A stretch of 64,000 nt of DNA from Diplocarpon mali (taxonomy: Eukaryota; Ascomycota; Leotiomycetes; Helotiales; Drepanopezizaceae): contig JAENRP010000096.1 in assembly GCA_024741835.1 (NCBI GenBank), forward strand, positions 1 to 64,000. Direction: 5' to 3'. A program made the position numbers and the translations under genes. Positions 11,523 to 22,850 of this stretch are shown here, piece by piece. The notes under the pieces are model-generated. The model worked only from the letters and a program-made list of their open reading frames with translations. It did not search any database and was not told the origin of the DNA. Every line of letters starts with the position of its first letter. Positions within the stretch are counted from its first letter, which is position 1.

Positions 11523-11880
11523 ACAGAGCATGGCCTCGCTCTCTGGACTGGATGGTACCTGTGCCTCATCAGATTCCTGCCTTTCGGTCGGGTCAATATG
11601 TGGTGGCTCAGTGAAGGACTTCGGATGGTAAGATTGGCTCCTTTTTTCTCGATTCATGGAAATCATTACTAACGCTTCTCTCAACAGGTGGTTTTGACGC
11701 TGATGTGTGGTGGTATACCGGGGAGTACAGGCTTGACAGAGCACGGCCTTGCTCTCTGGACTGGATGTGCCTGTGCTCCTTTTGGTTGGGAGGAGTGGTG
11801 GTTGTTATATGCCGGGGGGTACAGGCCAAACAGAGCACGGCCTCGCTCTCTGGACTGGATTATGCCTGTGCCCCTTTTGG
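11523..11880. repeat. Dispersed 30-45-bp repeat, three copies
   Basis: Three copies of a unit containing ACAGAGCA(C/T)GGCC(T/C) followed by GCTCTCTGGACTGGA begin at about 11523, 11735 and 11830. Copies 2 and 3 continue with GCCTGTGC(T/C)CCTTTTGGT. No reading frame is conserved between copies. Confidence 0.75.
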
Positions 11881-11963
11881 TCATATTGTTCTCTTTTATT
11901 CGCAACTCGACTTGGACAGGCTGCTCCCTAGAAGGCCATCCTCTCCATCAAAGCTTCGAGTTT

Positions 11964-12333
11964 GCCCCTTCAACTCTCGCCTCCATCGAGTAGGGCGGCA
12001 ACCCATCACGCACTAGAAGTTTTTGGGTCCTACTCTTTGGCCGGCTTCGACTTCTCCTCAATTGAACTTGTCGATCTTGGACTGTCTTGCTCCCTAGAAG
12101 GCATTGGACTATCCATCTACCTCTCGGCAACTTCAATTTCTTCTCTTCGCCCCTTCAACTCTCGCCTCCATCGAGTAGGGTGGCAACCCATCACGCACTA
12201 GAAGTTTTTGGGTCCTACTCTTTGGCCGGCTCCGGCTTCTCCTCAATTAAACCTGTCGATCTTGGACTGTCTTGCTCCCTAGAAGGCATCGGACTATCCA
12301 TCTACCTCTCGACAACTTCAATTTCTTCTCCCC
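11964..12333. repeat. 185-bp tandem duplication
   Basis: Two consecutive copies, starting at 11964 and 12149 (period 185 bp), begin GCCCCTTCAACTCTCGCC and run through the ACTAGAAGTTTTTGGG and CTTGGACTGTCTTGCTCCC landmarks with few differences. A remnant of a preceding copy (GCTCCCTAGAAGGCC) lies at about 11925-11955. Confidence 0.85.
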
Positions 12334-12338
12334 GTCCT

Positions 12339-12472
12339 CTTCGCGGCTCCATAGGATGATAGCCCCTCTATCAAGTCCTACACTCTTTCGCCTTTCTCCC
12401 GTCATCTTCGCGGCTCTATAGGATGATAGCCCCTCTATCAAGTCCTACATTCTTTCGCCTTTCTCCCGTCAT
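12339..12472. repeat. 67-bp tandem duplication
   Basis: Two nearly identical copies start at 12339 and 12406 with CTTCGCGGCTC(C/T)ATAGGAT and end in CCTTTCTCCCGTCAT. They adjoin the 185-bp duplication directly. Confidence 0.85.
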
Positions 12473-13010
12473 CTTCTCCATGAGTGGGTGGCATACAGTG
12501 CTCCCGAGAAGGCATCTGTACCACTCATGCTTCGACTTCTCCTGCTGTCGTCTTCGAACCTGGATCGACTACCATGCTCCCGAGGCAGCATCTGGTCTCT
12601 CTTTCCTACCACCTTCGAAAACTTCGGCCTCTTCTTTCAGTCCATCTTCTTCCCTGGCATCTTCTCCATGAGTGGGCGGCATACAGTGCTCCCGAGAAGG
12701 CATCTGTACCACTCATGCTTCGACTTCTTCTGCTGTCGTCTTCAAACCTGGATCGAATGCCATGCTTCTGCAGTAGCACTGGTTTCTTTCCTACCACCTT
12801 TGACAACTTCAGCCTCTTCTCTCCGTCTTGTTTTATTCTCTTGTTCTCTTCCTTGAGATTCGTTTTATGAGTGGGTGGCATACAGTGCTCCCGAGAAGGC
12901 ATCTGTACCACTCATGCTTCGACTTCATTGAAATACTTTCTTTCCATAAGTGGGCGGCATACAGTGCTCCCGAGAAGGCATCTGTACCACTTGTGTTCCC
13001 TCTTCTTTCG
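12473..13010. repeat. Four-copy ~60-190-bp repeat
   Basis: A core containing GTGGGTGGCATACAGTGCTC then CCGAGAAGGCATCTGTACCA occurs with its ATGAGTGGG/ATAAGTGGG start at 12480, 12668, 12867 and 12946. Copies 1 and 2 share about 180 bp; copies 3 and 4 keep only the core. On the minus strand the core is open in two frames, but the flanks do not support a protein. Confidence 0.85.
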
Positions 13011-13689
13011 TTCTGTTCCGTCCCTGTCCGGAATACCGTCAAGACAGGGTCCCTTGGGATACCTATCCTTGGGAGCCGACTCATGTGTACTGAGCCTTCG
13101 CGAGGCAGTCGGTGTCAGTAGTTGATAGCTTCATCACTACTGCGGATTGCAGACACACTTGTATCATAGATAAAATCAAATTCTATGAAACTTTACCTCC
13201 GCTTTGATTCTGTGACTTGACTCTGTGTAAATTAAGATTCATAGCTTGAGTTCTTTTCTAACTTTGCACAATCAGAATTTCCACTGCCGTATTTCGTCAA
13301 TCATAAACTGACTTCTTCTAAATCTTTGCGCAATCATCTCTCACTATCGATCCTGCAGGTTCTCCGGACAGCTGCTTTCCCTGTGTTCTTTCTCGCTCCG
13401 ATTTCTGAAGAACGTCACACAGTTAGTGGTTGCAAAGCGTACTTGCCTATTCTCAAATCACACGGGCCTCCATCGCCTTATACCAATCGTATAAGCGCTC
13501 GTCAGTGCTACTTTTATGTATAGAATTTGCGTTTCAGGTGCCAGCTCACTCTAAAGCCTTGTCTTTTCCCGTTTCCTCCCAAAATCAAGGAAGACAGTTT
13601 GAAAGTATTCAGCACAGCAATCATCTTACTAATTTACCCATATCAGCATCGATCTGCTTCGAGGACACCCTGAAGGTTCTAAAATTATG
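13011..13689. other. Intergenic, nothing recognised
   Basis: AT-richer sequence between the repeat block and the decayed oxidoreductase gene. No domain-like reading frame is seen. Confidence 0.4.
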
Positions 13690-14830
13690 GTTGATGGTCA
13701 GAAAAGGGTACCAGAAGAAAGCCGTGGCCCTAACATCAATGCTACGACGAATCTTGGCACCAGGCTTCGAAACTGGGTCCTCGAAAGCAGTGCGGCCAAT
13801 AAACCGAGCACGGCCGTCATTCTCTGATTCATGAGTCTTCAAGATGTAACCTGATTGTCGTCCATATCTGGGACGTAGTACCACCTATGGCTGAGCGAGT
13901 GCCGCATCATCTGCCAAAGTCAATTAAACGTAAGCAGTTGTCAATGAATAATTAGACTTGCATAGTTATCCCCCTCGCGGCCTCTGTAGCAGATAAAGCA
14001 TGAAGAAATCCGTCTCGCGGCTCGGAGAAAAGTCACACATCGCGAGTGGACATTCCTCCACTTTGCCGAGTAGCTTCCAGACGCTGAAGAACGCTACATG
14101 GCGGGAGAGCTGGTCATCTGCCTCATCGCCGAGCATTGAGCGTACACCGAGTGAGCCAGAATGAGCTGTGTAGTCACTGATCAGGCAATTAGCATGCATC
14201 CATTTCAATGTTTGACAAGTTTGTGCTCCACCCGGCCTTGCGTAACGCGGTGGCACGAGCGATGTATGCTCATCAATGTATCAGTACGACGGGATTTGGA
14301 TGTGTCTGGTTCCTGCGTGATTTTCGCTCCGATCGTGTGATCGAAGCTGTGTAAAGTTGTTTAGCGAACATCTCGGGTAGAATAGTTGTTTTGAGAGGGG
14401 GAGCACGAGATTACAGATACTTAGAGAAAAAAGCGTCTTGCTCCAGTAATCATCGTCAGGCGTTCCACGATTTCGGGGTAAGATGACTCTCGTACACTGA
14501 CGTCGATTTCCCATGGGCCATCATACTCGGAAATGAAAAGATGCAGTGAAAAGCCTTCCATGCCAAGCGAGAAAGATGACGCCTGAGGCCGTCTACCATG
14601 GACCATCATTTCTGGTGGATCATCACCAGGCTCATGGGTGTCTCTCGACGTTTCGGACTCATAGAGGTGGATCTCTGCGCGTCTGTCGACGTCTTTGGTG
14701 TAATTGAAAGGTGCAAGCACTTGACCATCTTCCGAGTTCTCACTTATCCCTGCGCAGAGAGGAAACGATTCAGTTATCTACATTTAGGCCAAACAGACGT
14801 CAAATCGTGCAGTCACACCTGGTAGCAATG
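13690..14830 (-). pseudogene. CmcJ/AsaB-like oxidoreductase, decayed
   Basis: Read on the minus strand, separate frames spell successive blocks of the CmcJ/AsaB (NvfI-like) family of fungal secondary-metabolism oxidoreductases. In order: GFSLHLFISEYDGPWE, YPEIVERLTMITGARR, FDHTI after a plausible intron, YTAHSGSLGVRSMLGDEADD, VEECPLAMCD, REGDNYA, HSLSHRWYYVPDM, and THESENDGRARF...TAFEDP near the C-terminus. The blocks fall in different frames at points with no splice signals: a TAA before the FDHT intron, a shift between CDFSPSRETDFF and REGDNYA, and one after WYYVPDM. Some breaks sit in short homopolymers (T6, GG). An intact family member is about 280-330 aa, comparable with the span. The gene is most likely dead; sequencing indels are the alternative. 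It lies beside a broken GST. Confidence 0.78.
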
Positions 14831-14835
14831 CCTCC

Positions 14836-15400
14836 TCAATGGCGCCTATATTTGCGAGCTTTGAACTCAGCACTGAGTCCCTGACCAGCTTGCCGAAATA
14901 TAATCTGATGAGACGGAAGCATTTGCATGCCTTGCGTCTTTCCCCAGTATGGAAGCTTCACAGTCTCCTGCATCAAATATTTGAGGTTGGAATGCTTGTC
15001 AAGTGGCACAACTGATGCTTTGTGGATGTGCATTCGGGACGGCACAGCAATATCTGCGATTGTAGTTTCGTTACCAGCGAGCCATTTGGTCCTGGCGAGC
15101 TGGACATCGAGTATGCTAGTAAGCTGATTCCATCTGGGCGCTTGTGCATCGATGATGGACTGATCGGGCTCACCCTTGAGCAATGGCTTGACAACATTTC
15201 TACAAGGTAGACATAGCAGCTCGGAAACCAGACCGAAGCTTCCCAGAGAAACCATCGGTTGACGTCAGTGCGGGCTTTGAGATCTTTGGGATAATAGGTA
15301 CTGCTGTCAAGGTCTGCGGCGGACTGGAAAATGGTCTTAGATCCAGTTATGTTGAAGCCAAGGTTCTCGAACCTCAACAGTCCTGGCACCTACTCAATAC
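14836..15400 (-). pseudogene. Glutathione S-transferase, frameshifted
   Basis: The upstream half reads GFNITGSKTIFQSAADL, YPKDLKARTDVNRWFLWEA and WFPSCYVYLVE. The downstream half, in another frame, reads NVVKPLLKGEPDQSIIDAQA, KWLAGNETTIADIAV and LPYWGKTQG. These are the end of the thioredoxin fold and the C-terminal helical domain of a fungal GST. The junction at about 15195-15202 lacks one base (GTAGAAATG where GTAGAAAATG would keep frame) and has no splice site. The N-terminal Trx part upstream of 15400 is only partly readable and no start codon is seen. An intact enzyme would conjugate glutathione to electrophiles; this copy cannot be translated through. Confidence 0.82.
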
Positions 15401-15680
15401 CATTCCTTCCGTCAAGTAACGCTCCGTCATACAAATAAGTTGTTGGAACAGTGATAGCCCGCATTTTTGAAGGGCTTGGAACTGTGGAAAATCGACATCT
15501 TTACCCATCCGTTAATCTCAAAGGAAAGCTCTACTGGCCCTTCATCCGAGATCACTCACAGGTCTCGCAGTCATGATCAAGCCCAGGAGAAAACCGTGAC
15601 ACATCATACCCGACCGATTGATAATTGACTCTGCTGTGGAAAAATCCATGCTACCCTACATTAAACACCGCGAAAGTGGC

Positions 15681-16151
15681 TCATTCCATAGCCCCGCTGC
15701 CCTGAGACACCTTTCCAGATGCTATCCCTGCATCCATGCCAAATGGACCTCTATGGAGGCAGGATAATGCTGTTGTATCCCCATCATAACCTAAGGCTTT
15801 GTGTGGGTGCTCCTGTAGCGTAAGTTCCCGGAACCGAGATGTTATCTGTGCTCGGAACTTTTGAATCCAGATTGACTTTAGCCCACCGTACGTCAAAGTA
15901 GAGTAACTGGTGAATGGCACGCCGCAAAAAGGATACCCCGTGATCGGATAAGCCTCATGAGTCTTGTTAGGAACGAAGACTGTCGTAGCTTTGCCGTAGG
16001 GGGCCATCAAACTGGATGGCTTGTCGTTGCATACTGCTTTGAATTCCGAAAACGGCCCCGAGAGCTTTGCTAGGGCGAAGCTTATCTTCGCAGCCAGATC
16101 TGCGACTGATGCAGCTTCCACTGAGGCTGACCGGAAGTATCGTAGATCCAA
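15681..16151 (-). pseudogene. Hypothetical protein fragment
   Basis: One frame of about 150 codons has protein-like composition: SVADLAAKISFALAKLSGPF, SLMAPYGKATTVFVPNKTH, YPITGYPF, GGLKSIWIQKFRAQITSRF and GPFGMDAGIASGKVS near the end. It looks like the C-terminal part of a larger enzyme, but I do not recognise the family. No ATG, upstream exon or clean intron was found, and it lies among broken genes on the same strand, so a gene remnant is the most likely reading. Confidence 0.4.
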
Positions 16152-16441
16152 TGCCTCTGGTTCTGATCACACGAAGTCTCCAATGCAATCATCTCTGTTG
16201 CGAAATGAGAGCGCTTGGCCTCATCGAAGCAATGCTGACATTCTCGATTTTCACAATCTGGGTGAACGTGAGTTCCCTTGGTGTTTCCGGCTCAGCGCAG
16301 GTACAAATGCGAAAGAGTTGACAAATGGATGACACCATATTGTATCTACGTAAGGATAGGGGTAAAGAAGCGAGCTTAAGCGAACCCCACAATAAGGCAA
16401 CAATAGAGCTAAGAGAATAGTAGACAATAAAAGTGCTTCGC

Positions 16442-17370
16442 TTATACGACTGTGTCAGGTTTGGTGGCGCGAGTATGAAACAGCTGAAAACGTATTCTGT
16501 CAAAGCTGCTTGCGATTCTGACTCCAACCTTCGAAGCCACCGTGATACTGGCTCCGGTGTTGTAACTCAAGCCCAGGGTCAATGAGAGAGAGAGAGCGTG
16601 CGCGTTATTACCAACGTCCTTCGCACGCATCTCGCGGTTCCTTCCCGGCCCACCGTATGGTCGCATCACATTCTGACCACGAATTTTACAGAGTAGCCCA
16701 CCTTTCTTCCTGACCATAATAACGGTCAAACCGCCTCGCCAGGAGGTGAGAAGTTTACAGCTGCAGTCTCCCCGGCTTATCTCACAGTCATCGAGCTTAG
16801 TGATGTCTTTGGAGAGATCACGGATGATGTTGAAATCATCACTCACGCCAAGCAATCAGTTTAGGCCTGGTTGCAACCCGCTCGTGTTGAAGTAGAATCT
16901 CCGGAGCAGGGTGAGCCTACCTTTGAAAACCCAAAGTCCTGAACATTCTTGAACTCGAGCAAGAAAATATCCCCCTTTTGTAACGATTGAGCTTGGCTCC
17001 AAGATCGAGGAGAGATTGAACCATTTCTGGAGCAAGTTGCTCCAATATGCGACGGTAGTCTTCGGCGGCGAGGCCATTGCTAACAAGCCTCACTTCAATA
17101 GTCGGAGACAGGGTTATAGCCTCTAGCCCAGCGCATTTCTGTCATAGTCCTGTCCCAATCACCGGTGTTTGTCGTGGTGTTTTGGGGGCTCTTAAATACC
17201 AAAAGCTCACAGTTGAGATGGTCCGCAGCGCTCTCCCTCATCACCATCCTCGGTAAGAGCGACGCGGCATTTGAAACCATCTCGTTTGTACTGCTCGAGG
17301 AAATAAAAGGTAGGAAAACAGCCGGCGAAGCCAGAACCCCTAATGACCAGATCGCACGGAGCAATGTCAA
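16442..17370 (-). pseudogene. Secreted-type cysteine-containing protein, frameshifted
   Basis: The start at 17370 gives a signal-like N-terminus (LLRAIWSLGVLASPAVFLPF) and continues to TGDWDRTMTEMRWARGYNPV. It then stops, but the next frame carries on at once with VRLVSNGLAAEDYRRILEQL, EMVQSLLDLGAKLNRYKRG and FSCSSSRMFR. A further piece has SDDFNIIRDLSKDITKLDDC, GDCSCK and GGPGRNREMRAKDVGNNAHA. The first break has no splice signals, so one base is probably missing or gained; the second could be an intron. The layout (signal peptide, C-x-C cluster, GG-P motif, VGNNA) resembles fungal small secreted proteins of unknown role. I cannot name the family. Confidence 0.5.
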
Positions 17371-18805
17371 TTAATTATATGTTCACGAGCTTTCGAAACT
17401 CTCTACGCAGTGAACGAATCTGTTTCCTCCATATGGGCCTGTACTGACGAGCTTCATGCTGTAGAGGGCTGAAAACGAAGAGATCTCATGATAGGAAGTC
17501 ATATGATTGGCATATGCTGGATGAACGATAAATATGGGACCTATGATGTACTTTAGAGCGCGCGCAACGCCAACAACCTCCGAATACACCTCCATTTTGG
17601 GTATTGTTCCCAACTCTTCTTCGAGGCTTGCCCTATTGTGGTGCTTCCTCTTTTTTTTTGGTTCTTCAGAAGACCCTCCTCATGTTGTGTTTTCCCCCTT
17701 GTTTCTTTAATGCTTATCTAATGAATCAAAGCCCCACTACATATATATATATATAGACTTGGAACAGCGACAACTGATATTCCAACGTGTTCCGACGTGT
17801 GCGGCTATTCCGTGCCATCCCAGAGCAGGCTGACTATTGCGGCGTAGCGCCACTTGATTGTATGATCTACTAATAGATACAAGGTTGGTGAGGCCACAAG
17901 AACCTCGAGAGACACAGCTCACTGTACCTTCCGGGTCTACACCCATGGGGTGATTCTATACCAAGTGCACTGGATCGCAGCACAAGACACCGTTTTGAAC
18001 AAACGCTATTCATCGACTTTGAAATTCTGCTTCCTTGCCTGAGGACTGCAAGAGCCCTCTCCTGGCGCCGGTATAGCGACCCGGAGCGTCGCTCCGTCTC
18101 AGCAGTAGAGTGATAGTATGCACCGCCCACAGTAATTTGCTGAGATATGCTCAAGAAGCTTATGTGGGATTTTCCGATCTCAAGAGCTAAGAGATTCTCC
18201 ATGAAGAAGATTTGGCCTCGCTTGCAAGCAAATCGGAGTAATTGTTTGCCTCGACATCGAGGGATTGAGATGGGAATCAATGCCACCAAACTGAAATGCT
18301 TGACAGCGTTGGCTAATGTTATATAGACTTGATATCGGGCGGGGCAGGCTTCCCAGCACGTAGTACTGGTGACCTATCTCAGCAGGATTCAGATACTAAT
18401 AGACAGCGAGGCAGAATTTGCATGATTAAAATCACGCTAGCTGGAACATAGTGTTTGCTTCTGAAGGATAGGTTTGTGAGTAGAATTTGCAGCACAAAAT
18501 CTTCAGCCGAGCATCTATGACAAAGCGAACATCTGAGTCGACAGCTATTTTATTTTGAATGAGGCTCCGCAGTTGCAACAGGTGATTGTGCCAGCCTTTT
18601 TTTTAGCTTTTTTCCGACTGTACGCCCACACCGCTCAAGACTGCAGGCAACCAAATTGTAGCATATACCTCCATCGTAATTCTTCGCTTTTAATTTCATG
18701 GAAGACGCTTACCTCTAAACCTATAGTACATCACTTGCTGAAGCTACATCCGAGTCGCTTTTCTGTATCCACCTGACTGTACATTATAAAACCCGCAGGA
18801 CAAGC
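17371..18805. other. AT-rich intergenic
   Basis: No supported gene. An (AT)n microsatellite of about seven units lies at 17741-17754. A weak minus frame at 17870-18289 lacks recognisable motifs. The stretch may include more remnants of the decayed block. Confidence 0.4.
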
Positions 18806-19998
18806 CTAGGCGAAAGGTGGAAGCCAGAAAGGATAACCTCCACTCTTTGTTCTGAAAACACTGCAGTCATTGTCAATACAGCGATACGAGCACCGATGAG
18901 TGACTTTTGACATACCTCAACAAGAAGCTGTACATGATGACTATGACTGCTCCCCATATGAGAACGGCAACTTGCTGGGCTCTCGGATCCTGAATCCGAG
19001 GAACCTTTAGGGCCAGAGAAATAGTAGCAAACGAGAGAAGTCCGTCTACGATTCTTGTTAGCTCAGAGAATGTATGAGCCCAAGCAAGGGAAACTTACAT
19101 ATTCCGGCAACGATTTGAGTCTCCAGGCCATACTGGTTGGAAAACCCGCCAGCAAAGTAGCTGATCCCACCCTTGCCATCACCAGCAACGTATGGTACCT
19201 TTCTGATATGATTGAACATATGTCCACTGGTGAAGAGGAGGATCGCAATCAGACTGATGGCGGCCCAAAGATTTCGGTTCTGAGCGATGGGTAGCACGTA
19301 GGGCCAGGCTAGGATTAAAAATATGACAGTGCCCAGAATTGTTGTTGTGACCGCTATCAGACGGACCCAATTGATGGGTCGTACGACTTTTGGATAGGGT
19401 AGGTCTGGCAAATGGCTGGTAATCCAAGCGTGCGCTTGCTCTGCGGATCGAGGTCTAGTATAATTAGCTTAGACACGGAGACATTGAAAATTATACGTGC
19501 CCATTAGTGAAGTCGTATCTGATGGGTCCAGTATCTGCAGCGGCATGTGGACCTATGGTTGGCCGGAAGAGAAGCATAACCGGAGCTGTTTGAAGGCCAA
19601 GCTGGGTTGAGGTTAGTAGTTATCAATTGCAATGCAGATTGTCGACTGACAGATTGGAAAACATTTTTGCCATCATTAAAGTCCAGAGTCCCGTAAATAA
19701 GACGAGATTCTCCTTTCTTGTCTCCCTTAATCCAGCTCTTGGAGAGCAAATCCCACTCCGGTTGGAATTCCCGGCATAGCTGGCACCCAAATCGGGGATC
19801 CATAGCATTCAGAAGCACGACCGCTGAGTAGTCTCTTGGTGCGCTGGTGAGCTTGCCGTACAGATTGTCATCCAGCTTCAACGGAGTCGACGAGAGGGCC
19901 TTCGTGTGATATTGTTGGAACCGGTCTGCAGCAGGCTTCTTGGCGGCAAGCGCTGCAATGGGTAAGAGAGTAGCAACCAGCCCCTTGAGGATATGCAT
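18806..19998 (-). CDS. OST3: Oligosaccharyltransferase subunit OST3/OST6
   Basis: Five exons, complement(18806-18860, 18916-19045, 19099-19454, 19501-19601, 19651-19998), give 329 aa with every phase closing. A signal peptide (residues 1-20) precedes a lumenal thioredoxin-like domain with the redox motif GCQLCREF (CxxC) near residue 70 and RLIYGTLDF. Then come HLPDLPYPKVVRP and four membrane segments, including RLIAVTTTILGTVIFLILAW and a terminal KSGGYPFWLPPFA. OST3/OST6 transiently bind substrate cysteines and extend N-glycosylation efficiency in the ER oligosaccharyltransferase complex. The third intron (19455-19500) starts GCACGTA: only this GC donor gives FTNGPRSAEQAHAW, while the GT four bases on breaks the frame. 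It is divergent from the coiled-coil gene across 468 bp. Confidence 0.93.
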
Positions 19999-20466
19999 TG
20001 TTGCAGAAAATACGCGTTGTCCACACTTGGAGCGTTCGAAGAGAGGTCGACGTTGTGAAAGTAGACGCAACGCTGCAACAGGTGTCCTTATCCTCGGCTG
20101 AGGCTAGCTAGAGCAGGGGTTGGAAGGTTGAAATCGTGGGCACGTACTTGTTGTATTGTTTGATGGCTTCATCCAAGAGAGTTATGTTAATTCATAGGAA
20201 AGTTTTTGAGCTAGCCGGATTCCTATCGTGACCCAGACTCTGTGTATCGCAAATGATGGATTCCTAACGACTTGTTTTACATTGTACTGCTTCTCCCATA
20301 GTATTTGGTTGCTGCCAAGATCCGCCCCGCCATGAGCTATTCCGTTTTAAGCTGTTTACAGGTCTATTGACATCGACAGACCGCGCGATGCGTTCCATGA
20401 CCACTCCTCCTCTATCGTTCGCCCTGTTCTTCCAACCTAGAATCGTCAGGTGTCTTGCATGCGAAG
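19999..20466. promoter_or_regulatory. Divergent promoter, OST3 / coiled-coil gene
   Basis: This 468-bp spacer lies between two head-to-head starts. No consensus TATA or repeat was noticed. Confidence 0.4.
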
Positions 20467-22850
20467 ATGGATTCATCGGCTACTTCCAACGATGAGAATA
20501 ATATTGACAGTGTATGTCGACCCTTATGAAATGTTCTGGCGCGTGCTGATGATTGCAGCGCCTACCGCAAACACAATGTCTGCAACTGGCCTACCAAGAA
20601 AATCTGCAGAGAACGGATATGATCATTAAAGACGAGGGCGCACGGCGATTACGGATAAGAATACTTTTGCTCGAGAACGAGAACGACGAGTTGCACGAAC
20701 AGCTGGCGTTGGGAGACGACCGGAACGATTTGCTGGAGCAGAGCGCAGAAGAGCTTCGTAGGAAACTGAGCGACACACAGGAAGAAATTCGGCGGCAAGA
20801 AGTTGAGTTGAGGGTGCAGGGAAGAGAGCTAAATAACATGAAGGTAACTATGCCGACGTCCTCGCAGCCTGTTGACATATTCGCAGCCGGCGGTAGCTCA
20901 CATGACATCGTATAGGCTGAGCTGAGCTTGATGAATTGCGTCACAACGGATTCTGCAAAAATCCTTACCGAGAAATTGTCGCTTGCTCGAGAATTAGCGG
21001 CCCTAAAACCGGAGCTAGAGCATCTCCGTTCCCAACTTCTGTCGCAACAAACAATTTTGGCTGAAAAGCTATCCCTGCAACGACAAGTCAGCAACTTAGA
21101 GGTAGAACTGGAAACTGAAAAACGAGCCTCCAGGCGTGCAGAGCAGAAAAGTCAAACCAGCGACAGAGAAATTGAGCTTCAGAATCAAGTTGATTCCCTT
21201 GTCAAGGATATTATGCGAGAACAGCGGGAGAAAGAGGAGACGCGCAGCGAGCTCGAGATGGATTTCCGAAACCAGTTGGAAAAGGCCCAGAAAGCCCTTA
21301 TTCGGGAGAAGAAGGGCAAAGAAAAGGCGCGTCAGGAAGCTGAGACAGAATTGCAGCATCAAATCGACGAACTTCGAAAAGAGCTAACTCGAGAAAAACG
21401 AAATATGGAAGCAGCACAAAAGGAGATCGAGACTGAACTGCAGAGCCGAGCCGAGGAGCTTCAAAAGATGCTGGTACGAGAAAAGCGCTGCAAGGATAAG
21501 GTGCGCATGGTTGTCGACAACGAAATGCAGTCTCAAGTAGATAGGCTCGAGAAAGAGCTGGCTTGGGAGAAGCAAGCGAACGAGAGTGTACGCAAACACA
21601 TCGAGTTGGACCTGCAAGCTCAGGTAGCGGAGCTTCAGAAGAAGTTGACATGGGAAAAGCACAATAATGAAAAGGCGTGTAAGGCTGCCGACGATGAACT
21701 ACGGTCTCAAATCCAGATCCTCCAGGAAGAATTGGAACAAGCGAAACGGGGAATAGACAATGGTGCTGATGCAGATATGCGAAACCAACTAGAAGAACTC
21801 CGAACTGATCTGGCCGAAGAGAGACAGGGGAGGGAACGCGCACGTCAGGAAGCAGAAAAAGAAATAACAGCTGTGCAGACCCGGAGAGCTGTTCTGGAGA
21901 GTAAGCTGGACCTGTTCCGAACCAGGTTACGGACGACCAAGGAGCAGTTAAAGGAATGTCAGTCTGACCTGACACACGCACAAGCAACAATAATCAAAGC
22001 GGGACCTAAGAGCATAAGAGATGTTCCAGCGAAGAAGGGAGGAAAGAGAGAAGCATTGGAGATGAGCTCTGATGTAAATATCGGTACACCGGATGGGGTT
22101 GCTGTTAGAGGGAAGAGAGCACCAGCGAAACGAGGCCGCGCGGATCAGACGATGGTAGGCGAAAAGTCAATGTTTTCTATCACGCCTTTTCTCAACCGTA
22201 CTGTTATAATTGATTCAGATACCCCTGATCAAGATGCAGTAGTTGCGGATGAAGATGAGCAAGAGTTCGAGAAGACTAAGGTACCAAAAGAGAAACTGCT
22301 CGAAAGATCTTCGAGGGCTACCGAGAATATCGGAGTATCATCGCCTTCATCTGCGCCAAAACCCAAAGGCCAAAAGAATTCAGCACCGAAGTTATCTACA
22401 ACAGCAAGCAAGATTCTTGGAGAATCCAAAGCCAATGTAAAACCTAGAAAGCCAGCAGCAAAGAAAATACCAAAGAATGTCAGCAAATTGGAGAAGGTAG
22501 CCGAAGAGGAGGACGAGGAAAATGACAACCATGAAATTCCGATCAAAGAGCCTGAGAAGCCTGCTAAGGCAGCCGGTTTGAAAGCTGCGAAGACCCAGAG
22601 AAAGACTGTTGATGTTGAGGATGGTGCAAAAAAGAAGAAGCGCAAGCTTGGAGGAGGAAAGACTCTGTTTGATGATGAAGATGGAGACGCTGGGAAGCGA
22701 CCTGCCAAAGTTGTCCTTGGGCCGCCGAGACTACTGGGCAAGGGTGGCCTATTAGGACCAAAGAGTGGTATTGGTGCCTCTAACAGCTTTGGGGAATTCT
22801 CTCCTCTGAAGAAAGATCGTCGGGGGATTGGAGCAAGCTTTCTGGCTTGA
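20467..22850 (+). CDS. Long coiled-coil protein with basic C-terminus
   Basis: Exons 20467-20511, 20559-20843 and 20916-22850, all phase 0, give 754 aa. From about residue 20 to 500 the sequence is almost unbroken heptad-type coiled coil rich in E, K, R, Q and L, with internal near-repeats of about 30 residues (RNQLEKAQKALIREKKGK, QHQIDELRKELTREKR, QSQVDRLEKELAWEKQ). The C-terminal 250 residues are Lys/Pro/Ser-rich with nuclear-type basic clusters (KKKKRKLGGG) and end in LGPPRLLGKGGLLGPKSG and FSPLKKDRRGIGASFLA, a compact tail that looks conserved. A nuclear, chromosome or spindle-associated scaffold is likely from composition, but I do not recognise an orthologue and give no symbol. Confidence 0.85.

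Noticed and set aside
11135..13010. Transposon remnant
   Set aside because: No terminal repeats, target-site duplication or transposase or reverse-transcriptase motif seen; left as local repeats.
12606..13084. Minus-strand frames sharing GTDAFSGALYAAH in several repeat copies
   Set aside because: The shared peptide reflects duplicated DNA; flanks change frame and no start or domain persists.
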